In this document: piece after piece, positions 53,079 to 60,978 of the stretch
How the letters are laid out: each line of letters starts with the position of its first letter
Position numbering within the stretch: position 1 is the first letter of the stretch
Assembly (NCBI RefSeq): GCF_019443085.1
Contig: NZ_JAHZIL010000003.1
Span: 372,001 to 436,000 of the forward strand
Source: Marinobacter sp. F4218
GTDB taxonomy: Bacteria > Pseudomonadota > Gammaproteobacteria > Pseudomonadales > Oleiphilaceae
Length of the DNA stretch: 64,000 nucleotides
Direction of reading: 5' to 3'
Translations under genes and position numbers: made by a program
The notes under the pieces: generated by a model
Told to the model about the DNA's origin: nothing
The model's input: the letters and a program-made list of their open reading frames with translations, nothing else
Databases searched by the model: none

Positions 53079-53108
53079 GGGTTCAGAAGAAGGCCTTCAT
53101 CTGACGCC
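53079..53108. repeat. Palindromic repeat, copy C (degenerate)
   Basis: GGTTCAGAAGAAGG followed by CCTTCATCTGACGCC is a decayed member of the same family, 32 bases from copy B and just upstream of the decayed nuclease start. Confidence 0.6.
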
Positions 53109-53140
53109 GGTCTCACCCCAGACACAAGGACGCCAACCAA

Positions 53141-54239
53141 ATGAAACTTCGCTTCCTCGGCGGCACAGGAACCGTCACCGGCTCCTGCTAACTGCTCTCG
53201 GAAGAAAAAAATCGTATGGTGGTGGATTGCGGGATGTATCAGGGCGTCAAAACCCTGCGCCGGCGCAACTGGGCGCAGTTTCCGGTGGATCCGGGCACGA
53301 GCAAAGCTGTGGTGCTGACCCACGCGCACATCGATCACTCCGGCTATCTTCCGGCTCTGGTCAGAATTGGCTTCAAAGGAAAGATCTATTACACCAAGGC
53401 GACCCATGAACTCTGCAACGTGCTGCTTCCCGATGCAGGCTTTCTGCAGGAAGAGGATGCCAAATACGCCTACCGCAAGAAGTACTCAAAGCACGAACGA
53501 CCGGAGCCTTTATTTACCGAAAAGGATGCCAGGGAAGCTCTAAAGCACTTTGAATCCCTGCACTATCACGAGTCATTTGAACCGGTGAAAGGCTTTGAAG
53601 TTCCCTTTACGCCAGCTGGCCATATTCTGGACTCTTCCTGTGTTCACGTTCATCATAACGTTACCGGCCGGACAGTTGTATTCAGCGGTGATGTGGGGCG
53701 CCAACACGACCTGATCATGCGCCCGCCCGAGCGGCTCAAAAGGGCCGATGTTCTGGTCTGCGAATCGACCTATGGCGACCGTGCTCACGCTGAGGTCGAT
53801 CCGGAGAGCGAACTGGAAGAAATCATTACCCGTACTTCCTGTCGCGGAGGCATTGTTTTGGTTCCGGCATTTGCCGTAGGTCGTGCACAGATGTTGCTGT
53901 ACGTCGTGCAAAAGCTGATGAGTGAGGAACGAATTCCGCAACTGCCCGTCTACCTCAACAGCCCTATGGCGATCAAAGCCACAGAGATCTTCTGTAAGCA
54001 TCACAAGGAACACAAGCTCAGCGTGAACCAGTGTAAGTTGATTGATGATAAGACCGAATTCGTGCGAACGGTGGACGGGTACTCCACCACCTCAAGACCC
54101 TGTTACCCAACCATCGTAACAGCATTGTCTTTACTGGTTTCCAGGCACCTGGAACCCGGGGGAATGCATTGGTAAATGGCGAGAAGTTTGGGTGGGATGC
54201 TGAAGTGCCCGAGTTATTTGAGGAAGTTGACATCTGGGA
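53141..54239 (+). pseudogene. Decayed second copy of the MBL/beta-CASP nuclease gene
   Basis: It aligns from the same ATG as the intact copy (MKLRFLGGTGTVTGSC) but codon 17 is TAA where the intact gene has TAC. After a long conserved stretch with HAHIDHSGYLP, FSGDVGRQ and CESTYGDR, a deletion after VRTVD removes about 24 residues, including the ISASGMASGG motif, and shifts frame. A second deletion after ALVNG removes about 66 residues, including the THGE motif, and the sequence resumes FGWDAEVPELFEEV. A restart near 53216 could give a 319-residue partial protein, but the active site is incomplete. Confidence 0.93.
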
Positions 54240-54351
54240 GCAGAACAGCCATTCATGCATCCGTATTTTAGCAAAGCACGACTTTTTCATCCGGTTGTTT
54301 GACCTGCCGCCCCGTGCCGGGACTGAAAATTCCTAACGAAAAGCGATAGAA

Positions 54352-55158
54352 ATGTTACCGAACTTTATCATCATAGGAACAATGAAAGGCGGCACGTCAA
54401 GCCTATACCACTATATTGCCTCTCATTCTGGCGTGACCCCCTCTTCAGTTAAAGAAACTAACTTTTTCAGGAGCACAGAGGACTTTAATAAAGGCACTGA
54501 CTGGTATAAATCTCTATTCAGAGCAGGTCAACTTTTGGCTTTCGAAGCCTCCCCTAATTATACAAAGCGGCATCTCTTTCCCGGCGTTCCCCAAAGAATG
54601 CATTCTCTCTTACCTAATATTAAATTAATATGCATTCTTCGTGACCCCATCGATAGAGCAGTATCACACTATGTTCACAACGTTGCTCATGGAAGAGAGT
54701 CAAGATCTTTGTCCGAGGCTATAAACGATCCTCAAAGCAATTATATTTTAACCAGCAAGTACTATTATCAGATTGAGGCATTTTTAGAGTATTACTCAGG
54801 CGACCAAATACTTCTTATTGAATCAGAGCGATTAAAGTCCAAGACCTCGAGCGTCATGGATGAGGTTTTTCGTTTTTTAGACCTAAATCCAGAATACAAC
54901 AAAAGTGTGTACGCAAAAACCTTTCACGCATCCAGCAAAAAAAAGCGAAGATCTAGATTAGAACAAACACTTAGCCATAGAACTCAAAATCCATATACTT
55001 TAGCTGGAATACGCCTTATCACAGCACCGTTCAGAAGATCCTTCGAACGGCCAAGTCTATCCCCGGCAGATAGGGCAGTGCTCACTGAAGCCTTAGCTCC
55101 GGACATCGAAAAACTTCGACGCTTTTCCGGGTTATCGTTCTCAAGTTGGTCAGTATGA
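54352..55158 (+). CDS. PAPS-dependent sulfotransferase
   Basis: The 268-residue protein begins MLPNFIIIGTMKGGTSSLYH (5'-PAPS loop TMKGGTSS) and has the 3'-phosphate segment ICILRDPIDRAVSHYVHNV. It resembles the 21.5 kb sulfotransferase in layout. The DNA is AT-rich and lies next to the decayed cassette, on the strand opposite to its neighbours on the right, which suggests a separate arrival. Acceptor unknown. Confidence 0.88.
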   Translation: MLPNFIIIGTMKGGTSSLYHYIASHSGVTPSSVKETNFFRSTEDFNKGTDWYKSLFRAGQLLAFEASPNYTKRHLFPGVPQRMHSLLPNIKLICILRDPIDRAVSHYVHNVAHGRESRSLSEAINDPQSNYILTSKYYYQIEAFLEYYSGDQILLIESERLKSKTSSVMDEVFRFLDLNPEYNKSVYAKTFHASSKKKRRSRLEQTLSHRTQNPYTLAGIRLITAPFRRSFERPSLSPADRAVLTEALAPDIEKLRRFSGLSFSSWSV

Positions 55159-55243
55159 AAGTGGCTAAACAGATAAACGTTCCACGTTTAGCCCAGTATT
55201 TCACGGATCAATTTCGATCTCAGGCCGCACCGACCTGTCCTAT

Positions 55244-56149
55244 CTATGATCGCCGACTCTCCGCCCCTAGTATCAAACGACCCTTTTCAACGTATTTAAC
55301 CAAAACCAAGACCAAGCCAATTCCGACAACAAAACACTTTTTCCTGATACCGCCTATCTTCTTGTTCAGGAAAACGAACTTGACTTGTTGAGCAAGACGC
55401 ACCGGCAATGAGGGTACGTCCACAACCGAACCGGATGGCCGTGCACCTATGTCATACTGGCCGCCCGCTATGCGACGGGTTTTAGCGACAAGCTCTGCAA
55501 TTTTTCGACGGGCGGGATGATTAACCACGCAGGATGGTTGATACGTAATTAAAAAACCCTGCGATGCCGCTCTATTGCACCACTCGTAATCCCCTTTTGA
55601 CTTAAGCTTTGCGTTGAATACACCTACAACCTGAAACACTTCTCTCTTAACAAACAGATTGGCGGTAACAGAAAATCCCTTTTTCTCAATATTCGTCTGC
55701 TGTTGAAACCCATATGCAAGGTCGAACAACTCTGCAGGAGTAGGGTTGGCCTGATCAAATGGCTGAAGCTCTACTCTTCCACCAATGATTGATTGCTCAT
55801 TGCTACAAACTGCTGCGACGCCTTGCTCTATCCAATCTGGCTCGGGAGTGCAATCCGAATCTGTAAATGCGAGAAGTTCGCCATGCGCCAGGGGAATACC
55901 TTTATTCCTCGCAGCATAGGAACCAATGATTTCATTCTCATCAACTAAACGGAAATTACTACCGATCCCTGAGCTCAAAAATGATTCGACGAGACATTGG
56001 GTCTCATCGGTCGAGCCGTTATTCACCAGGATAACTTCAAACAACTCATGAGGGTAAGACTGACGCAATAGCGCCTGTAATAAACTCTTTATCTGAACCC
56101 CGGCGTTAAAATAGGGGACGATAACGCTTACAAAAGGTAGCTTGTTCAA
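55244..56149 (-). CDS. GT2-family glycosyltransferase
   Basis: The 301-residue GT-A protein begins PFVSVIVPYFNAGVQIKSLL, with VILVNNGSTDETQCLVE and the donor motif LLAFTDSDCTPEPDWIEQG. A hydrophobic, basic segment near residues 255-285 could be a membrane anchor. It closes the minus-strand run that begins at the GT-C gene, 40 bases after the DUF354 gene. Confidence 0.87.
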   Translation of the reverse strand: MNKLPFVSVIVPYFNAGVQIKSLLQALLRQSYPHELFEVILVNNGSTDETQCLVESFLSSGIGSNFRLVDENEIIGSYAARNKGIPLAHGELLAFTDSDCTPEPDWIEQGVAAVCSNEQSIIGGRVELQPFDQANPTPAELFDLAYGFQQQTNIEKKGFSVTANLFVKREVFQVVGVFNAKLKSKGDYEWCNRAASQGFLITYQPSCVVNHPARRKIAELVAKTRRIAGGQYDIGARPSGSVVDVPSLPVRLAQQVKFVFLNKKIGGIRKKCFVVGIGLVLVLVKYVEKGRLILGAESRRS

Positions 56150-56189
56150 CTGTTCTTACCCGATATTTTATACGGTCGAGGACATACCA

Positions 56190-57224
56190 TTATTGTTTTG
56201 CCATTCTTTCAACTAGGTTGGCCGCGTACTCGACGACATCAATGGTATCGCCCAACAGCTCCTCATGCCGCTTTAAAATCTCATCAGGTGTAATCAACAG
56301 GAACTCTCTGATACACCCGACCAGCGACGTTTCGTTTAACTCGTTGATATTACGAAGCATACCGTAACGAACTTCTTGCTCGTTACAGTACCCTCGCCCG
56401 GTATGTGCTGCGTAGATCGCAGGTACACCAAGAACAACCGATTCCGACGCCATGGTCGCACTCTCTCCAACGAACAAGCGACAAAAGGCCATGACATGGT
56501 GCATTGAGGAAGGATTCCCGGCATAACCATAGGGCGCCAAATCGTCGGGTAAACCCCCTTCTGAGGACACGATTACCTTCCCCAGCCTGCTCAGGAAAGA
56601 CACCACGGTTCGAAGGAGCTGAACCGACCAGCCCTGTTCGTTAAGATCATGATTGGCATTCCAGGAAACCACGCGTATGAGAAAAGTATCCCCCGAAGGC
56701 GACAGACCGTTGGCCACCGCCTCCACGTAATCGGGCTTGAAGAATTCCGGGTGAAGATACGCCAGTTCGTGGTAACCATCATACCTCTCACTTCGCTTGG
56801 GCAACCAACTCTCATAGGCCCTTGGAACGCTGACTCTCGACGCGAAGGGATACGTTAATGCGTTTTGGAGAGTTGCGTTCTCGGTATCATAGAAGACGAC
56901 GGAGGGGATACTACTCAGTCGCCCCACCTGGGCCACGAAAATCCCCCCAATCGCAGCCATTACATCAGGCTTGAATCGACGAGCCACCTTGTAGAGCCCG
57001 AAGTTCCGGCTAATCAGTTCCTTCAGCATGCCGACTACCCCGCCTTTGCTCGCGCTGGATAGCATGCAATGATCTACATCCAGATCCTCCAATAGTCTGA
57101 CCGTAACCTCTTTCTCCCGGCTGGTGACGAGAATCTCATGGCCGCGATTATTCAGAACCCCGATGACATTCTTGAAAAAATGTACGTGGGCAGGGTGGCA
57201 GATATCGATCAGGATTCGACTCAT
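56190..57224 (-). CDS. DUF354-family putative glycosyltransferase
   Basis: The 344-residue product begins MSRILIDICHPAHVHFFKNV, the DUF354 entry, with KPDVMAAIGGIFVAQVGRL, VVFYDTENATLQNALTYPFA and FVGESATMASESVVLGVPAI in a GT-B-like C-terminal half. Such proteins resemble WecB/MurG-type enzymes and are commonly found in glycan loci, including pilin and flagellin glycosylation clusters. It overlaps the DPM1-like gene by four bases. Confidence 0.85.
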   Translation of the reverse strand: MSRILIDICHPAHVHFFKNVIGVLNNRGHEILVTSREKEVTVRLLEDLDVDHCMLSSASKGGVVGMLKELISRNFGLYKVARRFKPDVMAAIGGIFVAQVGRLSSIPSVVFYDTENATLQNALTYPFASRVSVPRAYESWLPKRSERYDGYHELAYLHPEFFKPDYVEAVANGLSPSGDTFLIRVVSWNANHDLNEQGWSVQLLRTVVSFLSRLGKVIVSSEGGLPDDLAPYGYAGNPSSMHHVMAFCRLFVGESATMASESVVLGVPAIYAAHTGRGYCNEQEVRYGMLRNINELNETSLVGCIREFLLITPDEILKRHEELLGDTIDVVEYAANLVERMAKQ

Positions 57225-58126
57225 TTCTGCCGTCCGGATCCCTGGCCCGAATCAGCATCCTTTTCCTCAAAGCCCACCTCCTTGTACATCAGCTGGGTAA
57301 TCTGCTCGGAAACGAGGCCCATCAGAAATATCAACAGTGCTGTCGTGAAAAGGAGCGCGCTCATGTTGGTAAATCGCCCCATACTCAAGTATGTGAAGGC
57401 GTAGTAACCAATCCCCAAAAGAAGAGGCAGGACACTCAGGGGGAAGAAAAGTTTTAAAGGCGAATACAATGTACCTATCTTGAAGATGATCAGCAGAAAC
57501 CGGATGCCATCTTTCAACGGACTGATGTGACTCTTTCCTTCGCGGCGCCCGGCATGGATGTTTTCGTAGGCCACTGAATAACCGGCCCTGAAAAATGCCA
57601 TGGTACTGGTGGTCGGATAGGAGAAACCATTCGGTAGAAGTGACAGAAATTCCCGGAACCTTTTCGCCCGGGCGACTCGGAAACCAGACGTCAGATCCTC
57701 GACTTTATGCCCGGTCATATAGGTTGCAAGGCCGTTGTATAACTTGTTAGCAAGCCCTCGGCCGATGCTCGCCTGAGATCCTTTTCCGCGAGCACCCACG
57801 ACCAGGTCATACCCCTCCTGTAATTTTGCCAGCAGACGGGGGATATCCTGGGGATCATGCTGCCCATCAGCGTCCATGAATAACAGTATGTCACCTCTGG
57901 CAGCACGCGCTCCCGACTTGATTGCAGCACCGTTTCCTTTCGAGTAGGGATGCCTGAGCACCTTAACCCCCTCCCGGGAGGCCGCAGCAGCAGTTCCATC
58001 GGTTGACCCATCGTCAACGACAATCACTTCCAGAGGGGAGCAACAGGAAAAGATTTCATCAAGCACACCCGGCAAACTCGTTCGCTCATTCTTCGCCGGA
58101 ATTATGATGCTTAAGGAATCCGTCAT
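57221..58126 (-). CDS. Polyprenyl-phosphate glycosyltransferase (GT2, DPM1/ArnC-like)
   Basis: The 301-residue protein has SIIIPAKNERTSLPGVLDEI, VIVVDDGSTDGTAAAA and the DxD site LLFMDADGQHDPQDIPRLL, typical of dolichol/undecaprenyl-phosphate sugar synthases. Two C-terminal helices lie near residues 228-245 and 253-275. It would make the lipid-phosphate sugar used by a GT-C transferase, and the upstream gene encodes one; their stop and start overlap by four bases. Confidence 0.9.
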   Translation of the reverse strand: MTDSLSIIIPAKNERTSLPGVLDEIFSCCSPLEVIVVDDGSTDGTAAAASREGVKVLRHPYSKGNGAAIKSGARAARGDILLFMDADGQHDPQDIPRLLAKLQEGYDLVVGARGKGSQASIGRGLANKLYNGLATYMTGHKVEDLTSGFRVARAKRFREFLSLLPNGFSYPTTSTMAFFRAGYSVAYENIHAGRREGKSHISPLKDGIRFLLIIFKIGTLYSPLKLFFPLSVLPLLLGIGYYAFTYLSMGRFTNMSALLFTTALLIFLMGLVSEQITQLMYKEVGFEEKDADSGQGSGRQK

Positions 58127-60039
58127 TGGGTCGTATCTCCCATTTCGTTTAGCTTGCGTTCAAGCCGCTCCATTCCGGGCTTCAGGCTCACGCATTGAGG
58201 TTCCAAAGACTCTCCACAACGAGACTCCAGTGTTTCGTATAGGTCTTGGGCGTTTGCTACCTCATTCCGAGCTATGGCTACCTGTGTCGCCGCAAAGATC
58301 ACGTCGGGCCTTTTATTGCGCTTAAGTGCGTCAGACAAATGCTGTTTTGCTTTACCAAGGTCGCCTGCATAAAAGTAGATCTTTGCAATTACGACGTTCA
58401 GATCTACAAATGCCTTGCCACGGCCAAAGCGTTCATTTTCGAGCAATACTAACGAGACATTCAGCAGCTTGCGCGCCGTATCCCGCGAACACTTCCCGCT
58501 CTCAAACTTTTCCATAATCGAGGAGAGTGTATTTACAGCATTCTTGTTGTAATCCGCAACCCGGGCCCGGTGATACAGTAACTCCTCTGGCACGCTGGCC
58601 GCATTCGCACTAACGCAGTTAAGCTCCAGCCACGACAACGGCATGGTGATACTTTCGGGAAAATCATCTATGGTCTTGGCGTAAAAATCACCGGCTTCAT
58701 CATATAGCTGATGAGCGGACAGCATTGAGGCCATATGGCTATGAGTTCGCGGCGAAGTGGGATTCGTCTGGTACCAGCGAATCGCCTGCTTCAGGGGCTC
58801 TCCCCAGATACGGGCTTCCTGATAGGTGACCAGTGAAAATATTAGCGATAAAACAGCGAAAGCCCCAACGATCACTGGCAGAACCTTTTGGGGTAGCTTT
58901 TCCGCCAAACCAGCCAACGCAATGAATAAGCCTACAGAGGGAAGATAGTTCCTGTGCTCAAAGTACAACTCTAATGCCAGCACAGAAGACTCGAGAACGT
59001 GCGCAGCCAGAAAGAAGAGAATGCCGATCGCGACAAGGGGATTCCGCTTCCTTGAAACCACTGCGACAATCCCACCCGCAAGTACCAGAGCGAGCCCAAG
59101 CAAAGTGGTAACAGGATTCATCAGGGTTTTTGAGACTGGGAAATTATCCCAAAGCAGGTAAAAGTCCTGGCCGATTGGGTATAGAGTTTTTACGGCATAC
59201 AGGGGCAGGATTCTGAATTGGGTAAGAACCCTTTCCGCTATCGAGAAATCCCGCATCGCGTAGGCATCGATGAAATATTTCTGGTATTCAACAGTAAGAA
59301 CAACAAGCAGAAGATAAAGTGGACTGAGAACAGCATGGATAGCCAGAAGTCGCACTGGTCTGCTGAGGCACTGCTCGGGAGGCCTTACAAGAAACACTAT
59401 AACGCACAGCAGAGGAAGCAGAATTCCGTTCTCTTTTGAAAGCACCGCAAGAACGGTACACAACAACACGAGGGCCGAAGCCAAAACCAGCCTGAACTCT
59501 GCGGTTTTTAACCGGGAGACATAAAGCAGGTAGATCCAGATATTGATACCAATCAACATCCAGAAAGCAGCCAGCATTGCCATCCGCTGAATGACATACT
59601 GGATCGTAGTCTGGTGAATCGGAGATGCTGCCCACGCAAAAGCAATGACCAGAAAGAGCACTATCGTCCATCTATTCTTCGGCGCCCCGTCACGCTTCGT
59701 TGCACGGGCCAGGTTAACAAGGAGGGTGAAAACCAGCAGGAAGTTGACTGTATGTATTAGGTAATTTACGACTTTAAAGCTGTACGGATCAGGCCAACTT
59801 TCGTGCTGAAAAGCAAAAGTCAGTAGTGAGATCGGTCGGCCCAAACTTCCGACACCCCCGGCAAGAAACGTGTAGTAACTCTCCAGGGTACCCGCAGACA
59901 AATCAGCCAGCCCGGCTAGATTGCCAACATCATCGAGTATCCAGGCCCCACTAGCCCCCGGGAAATTTATAGAAAGCAAAGCCCCGATCAAAAAAAACAG
60001 AGCTGCAGGAACTGCAATTCGATTCATTCTCTTATACAT
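58123..60039 (-). CDS. GT-C-type membrane glycosyltransferase with C-terminal TPR (TMTC-like)
   Basis: From the ATG at 60039 (MYKRMNRIAVPAALF, 638 residues; an ATG at 60027 is possible) the protein has about ten helices, an early loop with GAWILDDVGNLAG and LGRPISLLTFAFQHESWPDP, FKVVNYLIHTVNFLL, and the late EHRNYLPSVGLFIALAGL. These recall the TMTC-type GT-C family, whose lumenal acidic residues act in O-mannosyl transfer. The last 200 residues look helical and TPR-like (HLSDALKRNKRPDVIFAATQ). It lies between pilA and a DPM1-like gene, so pilin or envelope O-glycosylation is an attractive role. The longer frame reading into pilA antisense is rejected. Confidence 0.78.
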   Translation of the reverse strand: MYKRMNRIAVPAALFFLIGALLSINFPGASGAWILDDVGNLAGLADLSAGTLESYYTFLAGGVGSLGRPISLLTFAFQHESWPDPYSFKVVNYLIHTVNFLLVFTLLVNLARATKRDGAPKNRWTIVLFLVIAFAWAASPIHQTTIQYVIQRMAMLAAFWMLIGINIWIYLLYVSRLKTAEFRLVLASALVLLCTVLAVLSKENGILLPLLCVIVFLVRPPEQCLSRPVRLLAIHAVLSPLYLLLVVLTVEYQKYFIDAYAMRDFSIAERVLTQFRILPLYAVKTLYPIGQDFYLLWDNFPVSKTLMNPVTTLLGLALVLAGGIVAVVSRKRNPLVAIGILFFLAAHVLESSVLALELYFEHRNYLPSVGLFIALAGLAEKLPQKVLPVIVGAFAVLSLIFSLVTYQEARIWGEPLKQAIRWYQTNPTSPRTHSHMASMLSAHQLYDEAGDFYAKTIDDFPESITMPLSWLELNCVSANAASVPEELLYHRARVADYNKNAVNTLSSIMEKFESGKCSRDTARKLLNVSLVLLENERFGRGKAFVDLNVVIAKIYFYAGDLGKAKQHLSDALKRNKRPDVIFAATQVAIARNEVANAQDLYETLESRCGESLEPQCVSLKPGMERLERKLNEMGDTTQ

Positions 60040-60040
60040 A

Positions 60041-60077
60041 AGAAAAGGCCCATCGCGACCAGAGGTCGCGATGGGCC
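60041..60077 (-). terminator. Rho-independent terminator of pilA
   Basis: Perfect 14-base arms GGCCCATCGCGACC (60047-60060) and GGTCGCGATGGGCC (60064-60077) with a 3-base loop are followed on the minus strand by TTTTCT. It lies 18 bases after the pilA stop and only 2 bases before the ATG of the GT-C gene, so that gene would need read-through or a start inside the terminator tail. Confidence 0.92.
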
Positions 60078-60094
60078 TGCCTCGTTCTGAAGGT

Positions 60095-60553
60095 TTACTT
60101 ACAGGAAGTCGGCAGGTAGTTCGCTGCGAGGGTAGTGGTCGCAGCAGCTGCGCCAATAGTACCGCAATCCCAGGTGGAACCACCGTCAGCGGTTGAGATA
60201 GCAAAGGTTTCGCCAGCGATGTTGTTGTTAACACCGGTGGTATCCATAGTTGCAGAGATAGTCCAAGCGTTAGTGCTGTCCTGATTGATCGCCATGCTAG
60301 CTACGTATTTGCCAGCAGTGGTAGCTCCAAGCTCGCCCAGCGTAGGGACAGTCGCCTTGTTCTGGAAGTACTCAGCAGACGGAGACTTCAAACCGGCAGT
60401 CAGGTTAACGGCCTCAGTTACCTGAGAACGTGCAACGTAATCCTGGTAAGCCGGAATCGCAACAGCTGCGAGGATACCGATGATCGCAACAACGATCATC
60501 AGTTCGATCAAGGTGAAACCTTTTTGACCCTGGTTCATTTTGATTGCTTGCAT
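60095..60553 (-). CDS. pilA: Type IV pilin PilA (type IVa major pilin)
   Basis: The 152-residue prepilin has a short basic leader and the prepilin-peptidase site [20 protein letters not shown], including the conserved Glu at position 5 of the mature chain. The mature pilin has a hydrophobic N-terminal helix, an Ala/Thr-rich globular part and a C-terminal disulfide loop between the Cys of STWDCG and that of PTSCK. It has its own sigma-54-type promoter and strong terminator, and faces away from pilB. Extended MQAIKMNQ start; the second Met is also possible. Confidence 0.97.
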   Translation of the reverse strand: MQAIKMNQGQKGFTLIELMIVVAIIGILAAVAIPAYQDYVARSQVTEAVNLTAGLKSPSAEYFQNKATVPTLGELGATTAGKYVASMAINQDSTNAWTISATMDTTGVNNNIAGETFAISTADGGSTWDCGTIGAAAATTTLAANYLPTSCK

Positions 60554-60643
60554 AGCGAAAACCTCTAGGTTTGTTCGTTTTTAGTTACAGCTCCGGGACG
60601 GTGGAGCTTTGCCCCGATACCGCGGTGAGCGTAACTGACATGA

Positions 60644-60659
60644 AGCAGTTAGCGTGCCA
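60644..60659 (-). promoter_or_regulatory. Sigma-54 promoter of pilA
   Basis: The minus strand reads TGGCACGCTAACTGCT, matching the -24/-12 sigma-54 consensus (GG and GC 12 bases apart) with one mismatch in the T run. The expected start of transcription near 60632 gives a leader of about 80 bases before pilA. In Pseudomonas pilA is RpoN- and PilSR-dependent, so the same control is likely. Confidence 0.85.
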
Positions 60660-60816
60660 ATTGCAGTAAAACGTAAAAAACAACCACGTATCAGCGGCTT
60701 ACAGGATTATGTGAGGCGCATCACAAAGCAAATTTCGACGCAACAAGAGACCTTTGACGTCAGGAGGTGACGTTTTTTGTCACCAAGATTTCTTAGGGTG
60801 GTACTTTAAAAAAGAT

Positions 60817-60846
60817 GGGGCCAGATGAAAGATTTCATCTGGCGCC
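60817..60846. repeat. Palindromic repeat, copy D
   Basis: GGGGCCAGATGAAAG followed by ATTTCATCTGGCGCC is a near-perfect 30-base palindrome of the same family as copies A-C, here between pilA and pilB. Confidence 0.82.
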
Positions 60847-60978
60847 TGCTAAACCACTCAACATCACCAGATCGACCAGTTTGTGATCGAGAGTGCTTCC
60901 CAAACCCATGCCAGACATCTAAACTCTTTTTTGCTAATTTACGATTCAGCGACTTATAACAATCTTTTCAGAGCACTT

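Noticed and set aside
53216..54175. The 319-codon frame of the second nuclease copy as a functional gene
   Set aside because: It lacks the true N-terminus, runs out of frame after VRTVD and misses the ISASGMASGG and THGE motifs of the intact copy.
60040..60234. N-terminal extension of the GT-C frame through the pilA terminator and the pilA 3' end
   Set aside because: The extension overlaps pilA on the same strand in another frame and its terminator, and reads as Pro/Arg/Ser-rich non-protein sequence; the ATG at 60039 is preferred.
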